Source: JBOGWP01 sp050693875
Lineage (GTDB): Bacteria > Actinomycetota > CADDZG01 > JAHWKV01 > JBOGWP01
Assembly (NCBI GenBank): GCA_050693875.1
Contig: JBOGWP010000062.1
Coordinates: 1 to 17,554, forward strand
Length of the DNA: 17,554 nucleotides
Reading direction: 5' to 3'
Shown: positions 5,743 to 13,957 of the stretch, piece by piece
Numbering within the stretch: the stretch's first letter is position 1
How the letters are laid out: each line of letters starts with the position of its first letter
Program-made: the position numbers and the translations under genes
Notes under the pieces: generated by a model
Database searches by the model: none
The model's input: only the letters and a program-made list of their open reading frames with translations
What the model was told of the DNA's origin: nothing

Positions 5743-8700
5743 ATGGCCGCGATGATCGAGATCCGTCTGCTGGGGCGGTTCTCGGTGCGCCGGCGAGGTG
5801 AGGAGGTGGCCCTCCCGGCCTTCGGCGGCCGCCTGGCGCGGAAGCTGGTTCGGGTACTCGTCACCCGACGGGGCGCCTTCGTCTCCCGCGACGCGCTGGC
5901 GGACGCCCTCTGGCCGGAGCGCCCACCGGCGGACCCCGACGCCAACATCAACGTCCTCGTCAACCGCGCGCGGCGGGCGCTCGGCGACCAGACCCTGATC
6001 CTGACGGGACCGGGTGGGTATTCTCTCGCGGCCGATGATCGGATCCAGGTGGACGCCGAGCGTTTCCTCGCGACGGTGGATGCGGGGCGCCGTGCCCTCG
6101 GTGCGAGCCAGCCGGAGGCCGCCCTCCGGGAATTCCGCCGGGGACTGCGCCTCTGGGGCGGCGACCCCCTCCCCGAGGACGCCTACGACGACTGGGCGGC
6201 GGAGTTCCAGACCCGGCTGATCCGGGCACATCTCGAGCTGCTCGAGCAGGGCGCGCTGGCTGCCCTTGAGTCCGGCGATCCGGTCGAGGCCGTGGAGATG
6301 GCGGCGCTCGCCGCGTCCCGGGAACCGCTCCGCGAGCGGACGCGGCTACTGCTCGTGCGCGGCCTCGCCGCCTCGGGAGACACGGCCGCGGCCCTGGCCG
6401 CGTTCTCCGCCTTCCGCAAGGAGTACGCCGAGGAGCTGGGGCTCGACCCGTCGCGCGAAGCCCTCGAGATGGAGTCGGCCATCCTGCAGGGGCAGGCCCT
6501 CGCTCCGCCCCCCCGCATGCCAGGAGTCCCCGCCCGGGTCTCGGCGGTCGCCCCGGGCATGCTCGAGCTCCCGTTCGTGGGACGCGACGAGGAGCTCTCC
6601 CAGATCCTGGCCGCAGTCGAAGGGGCCGGGAAGGGGACGGTCCTCGTCTCCGGCGTTGCGGGGAGCGGGAAGTCGCGCCTCCTGGCGGAGTTGACCGCGC
6701 GCACGCTCGCCCCCGTGCTGGGCGCAAGGGCGCTGCTCCCGGAACAAGAGGAGCCATGGTCACTCGCCCGCTCGCTGCTCCGCTCGGCGCTCGCTCTCGA
6801 CATCGCCGCCGTACGCGACCTTCCCTCGCGATCGGCACAGGCTCTTGCGGACATCCTCCCCGAGATCGAGGAGCTTCGATCGCTCCCCCCCGCCCCCGTT
6901 GATTCCGAGAGCCGGCGCGCGCTCGCCCTGGAGGGGGCGGTTCGGCTCGTGGGAGCGGTCTCCGCCGACGGAGTGGTCGTCGCGGCGGACGACCTGCAAT
7001 GGTCGGACGCCACCAGCTTGCAGCTGCTCTCCTTGATCGTGGAACGGGTTCCGGTTGTCTCCCTCATCGTCGCCTACCGCCCCGAGGAGGTGGCGGCCGA
7101 CGGGCCCGTCGCCCGGTTCCTCGCGGGGGCCTCCGCTTCCCCGGCCGTCATGCTGGTCGCTCTCGGGGCGCTTCCCGCTCCGGCCTTCAGCCGGATCTTC
7201 ACCGATGCGGAAGTCGCCCGAGCGGTTGCGGCGGCGACGGACGGAACCCCCTTTGCGGTCGCCGAGGTCCTGCGCACGCTTGCCGCAGCCGGGGCGGTGG
7301 AGGCTGCAGCTCACGGCCGCTGGCGGGCCCGCTCTCCGGACGCACCCCGCCTCGCGCGTGAGGCGGCGCTTGCCGGCCAGCGCCGGGCGCTCGAGGGCAG
7401 ACTCGGGCGGCAGCCCCCCGCCCTCCGTCAGCTGCTGGCCCTCATGGCTCTCCTGGGGCGGCCCGCATCTGCCCGGCTGCTCGCCCGCGCCCTCGGCGCC
7501 GGCGCGCGGGTGATCCTCTCGGACCTCGACGCGCTCGCCCGCGCCGCGCTCGTGCGCATCGACGACGCCGGCTGGGTCCCCGCCCACGACCTCATCGCGG
7601 ACACTGTCGCCGGCTCTCTTCAGCCCGCAGAGCGCGGCCGGCTCTCGGCCTTGCTCGCGGCGACCCTCCAGGAGGAGCACTCCGACCCCAGCGAGATCGC
7701 CCGCCACCTGACCGCGGCGGGGGACTACCCGGCCGCGGCCCGGGCCCTTGCCGAAGCCGCCGGCCAGCGGCTCGAGCGACATGCGAGCAGTGAGGCCGAA
7801 CGCCTCGCCGCCCAGAGCCTGTCCCTCGACCCCGAGCCTGGCCTTCGCTGCCGGCTGCACGAGGTGCGCGCAGAGGCCCGCGCACGCCGGGGGGACCTCG
7901 GGGGGGCTCGGGGCGACCTGCGCGAGGCGCTCGGGGCGCGAGCCGGCGGACCCGACCGGTCTCGGCTGCTCGCCCGTCTGGCGATGCTCGACTTCGGCTC
8001 CGAGGACCCAGTTCCCGCCTCCGAGCTGGCCGAGCTGGCCCTCGTGGAGGCGGGCTCCGACCCGGGCGCGCGGGGGAATGCACTCTTCGTCGGGGCCATC
8101 CTCGACATGAACACACGCCGGGGCACCCGCGCCGAGGCCCGCTTCGACGAGGCCCTCCGACTGTTCCGTCAGACCGGAAATGCCCGTGGCATCGCCGACG
8201 TCCTCGACGGGCGGGCCATGGCTGCCCTGCTCGGCGCCCGCCTGGAGGAAGCGGCGGAGTCCTTCGATCGAGTCGCCCGCCTCTTCCTGGATTCGGGAAA
8301 CCTTCTCCGGGTGATCACCCCGCGGGCCTCGCGCGGCCTGGCCCTCACGTGGATGGCGTCGCCCCGCGAGGCCCTCGCCGACGTCGACCAAGCCCTGGAG
8401 CTGGCCCGCTCCCTCGGACACCCCGAGGGCGAGGCCTACGCGCTCTGGTGTCGGAGTGAGGCGCTCGCCGCGCTGCATCGGCCCCGAGAGGCCGCGGAGA
8501 CGGCGGAAGCAGCCCTTGCCCTCGCAGAGCGGCTTGGGCATGGAGAGTGGACCGCCGCGGCGCTGCGAGGCCTCGGTATCGCCCGGCATGCTGGCGGCGA
8601 TCCGGCCGGGGCAGAGGAGGCCTTTCGCCGGTCCCTGGAGGTCTCCGTGCACCACCACCTGCCTCACTTCGAGTGCTTCGCGGCAGCCAGGCTCGCGTCG

Positions 8701-8940
8701 GTCCTGATCGAGGCGGGGAGCCTGACGGAGGCGTATGGGCTGGTGGCGAACGCCCTCGAGACCGGCCTTCCCCTTAGCCTGTGCGAGGCGAGGCTGGCAG
8801 GGGCTCAGCTAGCCGTCGCCGGACGGGAGCGAGGCGCTCAGCGCATCGTGGAGGAGGCCCTGCGGCTGGCGGAGCAGGCGGCCCATCGAGCGAGCGCAAT
8901 CTCCCTCCGTAGTCTCCTTGCCCAATGCGGGCATGCATGA
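5743..8940 (+). CDS. SARP/BTAD-type transcriptional regulator with AAA ATPase and TPR domains
   Basis: This is a large AfsR-like cytoplasmic regulator of about 1065 residues. The order is an OmpR-type winged helix (about 1-95, beginning IEIRLLGRFSVRRRGEEV), the bacterial transcriptional activator (BTAD) helical domain (about 100-245, with a WGGDPLPEDAYDDW-type motif), an ATPase module and an alpha-helical TPR-like array to the C-terminus. In the ATPase, Walker A is GVAGSGKS at 304-311 and Walker B is GVVVAADDLQW at 410-420, a form typical of the STAND/LAL ATPases. There is no LuxR-type C-terminal helix-turn-helix. Members commonly activate secondary-metabolite or stress genes in a nucleotide- and effector-dependent way. 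The start is uncertain: ATG at 5689, 5743 and 5752 are all in frame and none has a good ribosome binding site. Conservation favours 5743 or 5752. The divergent methyltransferase is the obvious candidate target. Confidence 0.93.
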   Translation: MAAMIEIRLLGRFSVRRRGEEVALPAFGGRLARKLVRVLVTRRGAFVSRDALADALWPERPPADPDANINVLVNRARRALGDQTLILTGPGGYSLAADDRIQVDAERFLATVDAGRRALGASQPEAALREFRRGLRLWGGDPLPEDAYDDWAAEFQTRLIRAHLELLEQGALAALESGDPVEAVEMAALAASREPLRERTRLLLVRGLAASGDTAAALAAFSAFRKEYAEELGLDPSREALEMESAILQGQALAPPPRMPGVPARVSAVAPGMLELPFVGRDEELSQILAAVEGAGKGTVLVSGVAGSGKSRLLAELTARTLAPVLGARALLPEQEEPWSLARSLLRSALALDIAAVRDLPSRSAQALADILPEIEELRSLPPAPVDSESRRALALEGAVRLVGAVSADGVVVAADDLQWSDATSLQLLSLIVERVPVVSLIVAYRPEEVAADGPVARFLAGASASPAVMLVALGALPAPAFSRIFTDAEVARAVAAATDGTPFAVAEVLRTLAAAGAVEAAAHGRWRARSPDAPRLAREAALAGQRRALEGRLGRQPPALRQLLALMALLGRPASARLLARALGAGARVILSDLDALARAALVRIDDAGWVPAHDLIADTVAGSLQPAERGRLSALLAATLQEEHSDPSEIARHLTAAGDYPAAARALAEAAGQRLERHASSEAERLAAQSLSLDPEPGLRCRLHEVRAEARARRGDLGGARGDLREALGARAGGPDRSRLLARLAMLDFGSEDPVPASELAELALVEAGSDPGARGNALFVGAILDMNTRRGTRAEARFDEALRLFRQTGNARGIADVLDGRAMAALLGARLEEAAESFDRVARLFLDSGNLLRVITPRASRGLALTWMASPREALADVDQALELARSLGHPEGEAYALWCRSEALAALHRPREAAETAEAALALAERLGHGEWTAAALRGLGIARHAGGDPAGAEEAFRRSLEVSVHHHLPHFECFAAARLASVLIEAGSLTEAYGLVANALETGLPLSLCEARLAGAQLAVAGRERGAQRIVEEALRLAEQAAHRASAISLRSLLAQCGHA

Positions 8941-9303
8941 CGGGCTCCGAGCGCCCGAAGATCCCATCCACGGCTCCCGGCCCCCCAGCACAGAAATCCC
9001 CGAACACCCCTCGATGCACAACATCGCCCGAGAACGACGAAAGCGCGGGGCGTGGGCCGGCTCCAGATCGGCACGTCCGTGCACGGACCTCTGGGGGGCG
9101 GTAGACGTCGGCCCGATCCACGCGTTCTCCTGAGGCCGAGCCGGGCCACATGCTCAAGGTGGACCTGGGGAGCATCGCCATCAGGGCCGCCCTCCTCCGC
9201 GGGCTGACGGTCGATGGGCCAAGTCGTCATGGCCTGAGATCGGACAAGGGCTTCCGAGGGGCCGCGTCGCGCGGGGGAGGTCGTCGCCCGCATTGTTGCC
9301 GCG
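8941..9303. other. Convergent intergenic region
   Basis: These 363 bp lie between the convergent SARP-type regulator and the histidine kinase. The open frames here are shadows without ribosome binding sites or recognisable domains. The one clear structure is the palindrome at 9075-9088. Confidence 0.5.
9063..9094. terminator. Perfect 14 bp palindrome between convergent genes
   Basis: GTCCGTGCACGGAC (9075-9088) is a perfect palindrome. Outer arms CCAGA (9063-9067) and TCTGG (9090-9094) could extend it with an asymmetric internal loop. Its position between two gene 3' ends suits a bidirectional transcript end. There is no U-tract, and a dimeric protein-binding site is an alternative. Confidence 0.35.
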
Positions 9304-10677
9304 TCATGAGGCACCGGGGAGGCGAATGGTGAACCGAGCTCCCATCCGATCGCCCGCGTCGACGGTGATCGTGCCGCCGTGTCGCTCGATGATGTCGCGC
9401 GTGATGGCGAGGCCGAGACCCGTGCCCCCAGCGGTCTGGCTGCGGGCGTCGTCGAGCCGGCCGAACCGTTCGAAGACCCGCTGCCGCTGATCGGCGGGGA
9501 TGCCCGGGCCGTCGTCGGTGACGGAGAGCACGGCGGACCCATCGACCTCGCCGAGCGCGATCGAGATCCTTCCCGAGGCGTGTCGCTCTGCGTTGTCGAC
9601 GAGGTTGCGGATCGCGCGGGTGAGCTGTTGGGCGTCCCCGAGCACCTGGGCCGCCGAAACCGCGGACATGTCGACCTCGACCCGGCCACCCTCCTTCAGG
9701 CGCCCGACCTCGCGCAGGACCAGATCGTCGAGGTCGACCGCCTCGGCTCGGACGTCCCCGGCCACGGCGTCCGCACGCGCCAGGAAGAGCAGGTCCCCGA
9801 CGAGCATCTGGAGACCGACGACCTCCTCCAGCACGCTCTGATGGGTCGCCCGGAGATCGGAGGTCTCGGTGCGGGCCAGGTCGACCTCCAGCTCCGTGCG
9901 GATGCGCGTCAGCGGACTGCGCAGCTCGTGGGAGGCATCGGCCACGAACCGGCGCTGCAGCTCGAGCGAGTCCTCGATCCGGCCCAGCATCTCGTTCATC
10001 GTGTGGGCCAAACGACTGATCTCGTCGTCGCCGGTCGGCTCCGGCACCCGGCGGTGAAGGGCGGTGGACCGACCGATCTCGGCGACCTCGTGGCGGATGA
10101 TCTCGACGGGGGCGAGCGTGCGACCCACCAGCCACCAGACCAGCCCTGCCATGAGCGCGGCCACCAGGGGGACCGAGACGGCCAGCGAGGTTCCGAGGAC
10201 GTGGGTGCTCTCGGTGACCTCGTCCAGGCTCGCTCCGAGGTGCAGCACCGCCGGACCGACCGGGGTGGCGATACGGCGGCTCAGGACGCGGAAGACGTCG
10301 TTGTCGTGCGGCAGGCCCGTCCTCGTGCGGATGGCCTGGGTCCGTCCTCCCGGATCGAGCCGGGGGATCCGTGACGCGCCCGCCAGGTTCGGGCTCGAAG
10401 CGATGACTCGACCGTCATCCGTGACGAGCTGAGCGAAGTCTTCGGGCGCGCCCACGCCCTTCGCCAACTCCGGCGGCGGGCTGGCGGCGGCACTGAGCAG
10501 CGCGGCGAGGTCGTCGGCCCGCAGCACGAGGGTCGAGTCGAGGCTGGCCGTGAGCACCCGGCGCTGGGCCATCACCAGCCCGCCGGCGGTGAGGGTCAGC
10601 ATCAGCGCGACGGCGGCGGCGGCGAGCATGGTGATCCGGAACCTGATCGTGCCGCGGAGCCGGGCCAACCCGATCAC
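9304..10677 (-). CDS. Two-component sensor histidine kinase with HAMP domain
   Basis: This 457-residue inner-membrane kinase should phosphorylate the OmpR-type regulator encoded just upstream. The order is transmembrane helix 1 (about 15-37), an extracytoplasmic sensor region (about 38-158), transmembrane helix 2 (about 162-185) and HAMP (about 186-240). HisKA follows with the phosphoacceptor His250 in FVADASHELRSPLTRIR, and then HATPase. The N-box is AIRNLVDNAERH (355-366), the G1 box is DDGPGIP (388-394), the F region is VFERFGRLDD (401-410) and the G2 box is GGTGLGL (417-423). The GTG start overlaps the regulator's TGA as GTGA, so the two are translationally coupled. A longer upstream frame only overlaps the regulator gene. 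The sensed signal is unknown. Confidence 0.94.
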   Translation of the reverse strand: MIGLARLRGTIRFRITMLAAAAVALMLTLTAGGLVMAQRRVLTASLDSTLVLRADDLAALLSAAASPPPELAKGVGAPEDFAQLVTDDGRVIASSPNLAGASRIPRLDPGGRTQAIRTRTGLPHDNDVFRVLSRRIATPVGPAVLHLGASLDEVTESTHVLGTSLAVSVPLVAALMAGLVWWLVGRTLAPVEIIRHEVAEIGRSTALHRRVPEPTGDDEISRLAHTMNEMLGRIEDSLELQRRFVADASHELRSPLTRIRTELEVDLARTETSDLRATHQSVLEEVVGLQMLVGDLLFLARADAVAGDVRAEAVDLDDLVLREVGRLKEGGRVEVDMSAVSAAQVLGDAQQLTRAIRNLVDNAERHASGRISIALGEVDGSAVLSVTDDGPGIPADQRQRVFERFGRLDDARSQTAGGTGLGLAITRDIIERHGGTITVDAGDRMGARFTIRLPGAS

Positions 10678-11351
10678 CCGCCGTCGGCCGAGAGCCGGTA
10701 TCCGGCCCCCCGGATCGTCTCGATGGCGTGGCGGCCGAAGGGCTCGTCGATGCGGGTTCGGAGCCGCCGGATGTAGACCTCGACGATGTTCGGATCGCCG
10801 GAGAACTCGTATTCCCACACCCCGTCGAGGATCTCGGCTTTCGAGAGCACCTGCCCCGCGCGCCGCACGAGGAACTCAAGGACATCGAACTGGCGGGCGG
10901 TCAGCCCGATCTGGTGCTCGCCGCGCCACACCCGACGCTGCGCGGGGTCGATCCTGAGGTCTCCGGCCGCCACCGGGGCGGGGTTGCGGCTGGCCGCTCG
11001 CCGGAGCAGGGCGCGGATGTGGGCGAGCAGCACGGCGAACGAGAATGGTTTGGTGAGGTAGTCGTCCGCGCCCGTGTCGAGGGCCTCGGCCTCGTCGAGA
11101 TCGCCGTCCTTGGCGGTGAGCATGAGAATGGGTGTCCAGTCCCCGGCCTCCCGCAGGTCGGCGCAGATCTGGTAGCCGTTGCGGCCCGGGAGCATGATGT
11201 CCAGCACGATCAGGTCGTAGGAGCCCTCGGTAGCCATCCACAGACCATCGGTGCCGTCGAGGGCCACGTCGACCGTGAAGCCCTCCGCCTGGAGCCCGCG
11301 GCGCACGGCGTTGGCGATCTTCGTGTCATCCTCGACGACGAGCACCTTCAT
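10674..11351 (-). CDS. OmpR/PhoB-family response regulator
   Basis: This is a cytoplasmic DNA-binding regulator of 225 residues, the partner of the kinase that overlaps its stop codon. The receiver domain (1-115) is complete, with acidic pair Glu7/Asp8/Asp9, phosphoacceptor Asp51 in LIVLDIMLPGRNGY, Thr79 and Lys101 in TKPFSF. The winged-helix effector domain (about 127-223) ends in the typical VEVYIRRLRTRID recognition helix and the IRGAGYRL hairpin. An in-frame GTG one codon upstream (11354) is an alternative start. There is no ribosome binding site. The gene lies 54 bp after a secreted-protein gene and is probably in the same operon. Confidence 0.95.
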   Translation of the reverse strand: MKVLVVEDDTKIANAVRRGLQAEGFTVDVALDGTDGLWMATEGSYDLIVLDIMLPGRNGYQICADLREAGDWTPILMLTAKDGDLDEAEALDTGADDYLTKPFSFAVLLAHIRALLRRAASRNPAPVAAGDLRIDPAQRRVWRGEHQIGLTARQFDVLEFLVRRAGQVLSKAEILDGVWEYEFSGDPNIVEVYIRRLRTRIDEPFGRHAIETIRGAGYRLSADGG

Positions 11352-11405
11352 CACGAAAAATTGTCGCGCGGGGTCCGGACGGCCCGCTGAACATTCCGGT
11401 GACGT
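11352..11405 (-). promoter_or_regulatory. Spacer with hairpin and possible internal promoter before the response regulator
   Basis: On the minus strand GCGGG-N10-CCCGC is followed by GCGACAATTTTTC just before the response regulator start. The T run is too far from the stem for a standard intrinsic terminator. GACAAT ending 8 bases before the ATG could instead serve as a -10 for a nearly leaderless internal transcript. Confidence 0.25.
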
Positions 11406-12125
11406 CTACCGGGTCGTGAACGCGACCTCGGTGAGCGTCTGGTTGCGACCCCTCTCGATGGCCAGCACCTCGACCTTGTACCCCACGCCGCTCTCGAGGA
11501 ACTCCGCCGGGATGTGGAGGCTGGTTGCCCCGCCGGGGAGGTCGGCCGAGAACACCCGCAGGGGGCCCTCCCGGGTGACGAGCACCTGGTAGCCGACGAT
11601 GTCGATCCCTGCCGGCTCGGTCACAGGCTCCCACCGCACCACCGCGTCGTCGCGTGAGACCGTCGAGCCCTGAGCAGGCGACGAGATCACCGGTCCGGCC
11701 GGGATGTTGTGGGTGAGGACGACCGAGCTCTGGAACGTTGCCCCGCCGATCGTTTGGCCAACGAACGTGTACCGTCCCGCAGGGAACAGGTTCTTGAATC
11801 TCTCGAGCGGGAATTTGGTGAACGGCGGTTCGCTCGACTCGGAGAAGAGCTCGGTCAGGCCGTAGTCCTGCAGCACGCCGCGGGTCGTGATGTCGAGCAG
11901 CCTGCGACCGTCGGGCCCGTCGATGGCAATCGACCTCCACGGCTCATGATCGAGCGATATCTGGAGGCCGGCGTCACCATCGGTGGCGTTGGTCTCCACG
12001 ATCAGGGTTGCCTGCTTGAACGGAGCGGGCTGGGACTTGCCGGGCGACCTCTTCGCCACGGCGACCGTGGTGATCAGGGAGGCGGCGATCAGGACGAAGA
12101 CTGCGGTCCAGGCGAGACGTCTCAT
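11406..12125 (-). CDS. Secreted protein with C-terminal fibronectin type III-like domain
   Basis: This is a 239-residue exported protein of unknown role. The N-terminus is a signal peptide: a basic MRR, a hydrophobic core to about residue 24, and probable cleavage after AVA. A beta-rich middle region (about 38-140) was not recognised. The last 100 residues (about 142-239) look like a fibronectin type III domain, with PVISSPAQGSTVSRDDAVVRW, then GYQVLV and YKVEVLAIERGRNQTLTEVAF. The ATG at 12125 is supported by AAAGGAG six bases upstream. A longer frame reaching 12290 lacks such support. Placed first in an apparent operon with a response regulator and kinase, it may be an envelope or surface component that they control or sense. 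Confidence 0.8.
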   Translation of the reverse strand: MRRLAWTAVFVLIAASLITTVAVAKRSPGKSQPAPFKQATLIVETNATDGDAGLQISLDHEPWRSIAIDGPDGRRLLDITTRGVLQDYGLTELFSESSEPPFTKFPLERFKNLFPAGRYTFVGQTIGGATFQSSVVLTHNIPAGPVISSPAQGSTVSRDDAVVRWEPVTEPAGIDIVGYQVLVTREGPLRVFSADLPGGATSLHIPAEFLESGVGYKVEVLAIERGRNQTLTEVAFTTR

Positions 12126-12145
12126 GTCTTTCTCCTTTCCTCGGT

Positions 12146-12166
12146 GCCACGGTCGCCGATCGTGGC
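12146..12166 (-). promoter_or_regulatory. Leader hairpin before the secreted protein gene
   Basis: GCCACG and CGTGGC form a 6 bp stem with a 9-base loop, ending 20 bases upstream of the ATG and just before the ribosome binding site. It would lie in the 5' leader if transcription starts near 12190. Confidence 0.35.
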
Positions 12167-12196
12167 TGTCGTGTAGGTCGGGGCTTTGTGAGCCGG

Positions 12197-12230
12197 ACCA
12201 TACGAGCCGTCGCCTGACTGGCACCTGACT
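12197..12230 (-). promoter_or_regulatory. Candidate promoter with 11 bp period direct repeat (OmpR-type operator)
   Basis: On the minus strand AGTCAGG occurs at 12230-12224 and again at 12219-12213, a spacing of exactly 11 bp. A TATGGT -10-like hexamer (12202-12197) lies downstream, and the repeats cover the place of the -35 box. Tandem half-sites with about 11 bp period over a weak -35 are typical of PhoB/OmpR-family activators. Such a regulator is encoded by the second gene of this operon. Confidence 0.45.
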
Positions 12231-12285
12231 CGAACGCCGACCCGGTTGGAAGACCGTTGAGCGGTGGCGGGGGCGACAGTCCACC

Positions 12286-12302
12286 ACCACGGGGGCCGTG
12301 GT
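12286..12302. other. Perfect 7 bp inverted repeat in the divergent spacer
   Basis: ACCACGG-GGG-CCGTGGT lies between the secreted-protein gene and the broken hydrolase gene. It could be an operator or simply a GC-rich hairpin; nothing else decides. Confidence 0.35.
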
Positions 12303-12359
12303 TCGCTGCGAGCTTCACGGCGTAGCTTCTGGCCAGGCCGCACGGTCAAGGGTGAAGCG

Positions 12360-13218
12360 ATGAGCCGCCGGAGCGATGCCGAAGGCGAGGCCAGTCGTTT
12401 TGACGTCCAGTCGGCCGGGACGCCGCTGCCCGTGTGGGCGACGGCCGCGGGCTGCCGCTCGTCCTGGTGCACGGTTCGCTGTGTGACCACACCAGCTTCG
12501 ACCCCTTGGCGGGGGAGCTGCGGGACGACATGACCACCTTCGCGATGGATCGCCGGGGCTTCGGCGCGAGCGGCGTCGCCGAGGGCACTCGATCGAGCGC
12601 GAGTTCGAGGACGTGGCCGCCGTCGTGGACGCCGTCGCCCGCACGGGCAGGCCCGTCGCGCTGTGGGGCCCTTCCCACGGGGCGGGCTGCTGGGCGGCGC
12701 CGCCTTGACGAGCTATATGCAGCACCTCGTGCTCTACGAGCCGGGTCTGGGCCTGGTGTATCCGGCCGGTTCGATCGAGGCGGTCGAGAAGGCGCTGGCG
12801 GCGGGCGACAGGGAAGCCGATATCCGCCTGGTGTTCGTCGGGATCCTGGAGATGACGGAGGAGGACGTCGACGCTCAGCGAGCGAGCCCGCTGTGGCCCG
12901 TGCGCCTCGCCTCCGCCCCGCGGTTACCCAGGGAGTGTCGGGCCGAGGAGGGCTGGGTGTAGCGGCCCGGCCAGTTCGAGGGGATCACGGCTCCGACCCT
13001 CATGCTGGCGGGCACCGAGAACCCACCGGTGGTGCGTGAGCTGACCGATCGCGCCGCGGCCGCGATCCCCCCCCGATGCTCGGATCCGGGTGCTCGAAGG
13101 GCACGGCCACTTTGCCTTTCAGACCGATCCCGCCATGGTCGCCGCACTCATCCGGGAGTTCTCGTCGTCCTGGATGCCGCCGGTCAGCCCCGGCTGGCTC
13201 CTCAGGTCGGTCGGGTGA
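12360..13218 (+). pseudogene. Alpha/beta hydrolase, disrupted by several frameshifts and a stop
   Basis: Pieces of one alpha/beta-hydrolase fold protein are spread over three frames. The start is MSRRSDAEGEASRFDV (12360). The oxyanion region LPLVLVHGSLCDHTSFDPLA follows in another frame (from about 12449). Next come SIEREFEDVAAVVDAVARTG and the nucleophile motif WGPSHGAG (GxSxG) in a third frame. After that come LYEPGLGLVYPAGSIEAVEKAL and APTLMLAGTENPPVV in one frame, separated by a TAG at 12960-12962. The C-terminal catalytic His region EGHGHFAFQTDPAMVAALI appears after a shift at a run of eight C (about 13066-13074). The shifts fall near 12440, 12590, 12690 and 13070. The fragments are in order and near full length, so decay is recent or some shifts are assembly errors. 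The 3' end overlaps tag by 17 bp. Confidence 0.85.
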
Positions 13219-13819
13219 ACGCCGCCCGCCCCTCCTCGATGGCAGCCTGCAGATGGCACCCGTCGAGGTGGTCGTTCACCACTCCGAGGGCCTGCATCGC
13301 GGCGTAGACCGTCGTCGGGCCGACGAAGCGGAACCCGTCGCGTCGCAGCTCCCGTGACAAGGCCGCCGACTCCGGGGTGGATGCCGGGAGCTCGGCCAAG
13401 GTGCGTGCCGGCGGTTTGGGCGCCAGCTCATGGCGCCAGATGAGGGCGGCCAGGGATCCCACGACGGACTGAACTTCGAGAGCGGCCCGGGCGTTGGCTA
13501 TCGCAGCCTCGATCTTGCCCCGGTGGCGCACGATCCCGGGGTCGGCGAGCAGACGCTCCACGTCGCCTGCCCCGAACGCGGCGACGGACGCGAGCTCGAA
13601 CCCGGCGAACGCTCGGCGGAACCCTTCACGCTTGCGAAGGATCGTGAGCCAGGACAACCCACTCTGGAAGCCTTCGAGACACAGCATCTCGAAGATCCTC
13701 ACGTCGTCGAGAACCGGCCGACCCCATTCCTCGTCGTGGTAACGGCGGTACTCGGGAGGGTCGAGACCCCACGGACATCGCCGCAGGCCGTCCCCGGAGT
13801 CCACAACCCCTTGCTGCAC
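13202..13819 (-). CDS. tag: DNA-3-methyladenine glycosylase I
   Basis: Tag removes 3-methyladenine from alkylated DNA in base excision repair. The 205-residue product carries the zinc-snap ligands of the E. coli enzyme: Cys15 (RRCPWG), His28 (YHDEEWG), His184 and Cys188 (VVNDHLDGC). It also has the base-recognition Glu49 in FEMLCLEGFQSGLSW. The GTG at 13819 was chosen because it gives the usual short tail before RCPWG. It also lies 6 bases after CAGAAT, a weak -10-like hexamer, in the geometry seen at other leaderless starts here. Alternatives are GTG at 13870 (adds 17 residues) and GTG at 13804. There is no clear ribosome binding site at any of them. Confidence 0.93.
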   Translation of the reverse strand: MQQGVVDSGDGLRRCPWGLDPPEYRRYHDEEWGRPVLDDVRIFEMLCLEGFQSGLSWLTILRKREGFRRAFAGFELASVAAFGAGDVERLLADPGIVRHRGKIEAAIANARAALEVQSVVGSLAALIWRHELAPKPPARTLAELPASTPESAALSRELRRDGFRFVGPTTVYAAMQALGVVNDHLDGCHLQAAIEEGRAAFTRPT

Positions 13820-13957
13820 CGGGCCATTCTGCCAGGCGTCGGTCTGAGGCGACCCGAGCCGGATCGACACCGGGCAGCTCGTAGCGAAATGCGGCGCGAC
13901 GACGCGCCACTGGGAAGCCCTGCCCTCTCGGCGACGATCGCGCGATGGGACGGGTCG

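Noticed and set aside
6760..8667. A 635-codon minus-strand open frame
   Set aside because: It lies opposite the SARP-type regulator, has a composition typical of antisense GC-rich frames and no recognisable motif.
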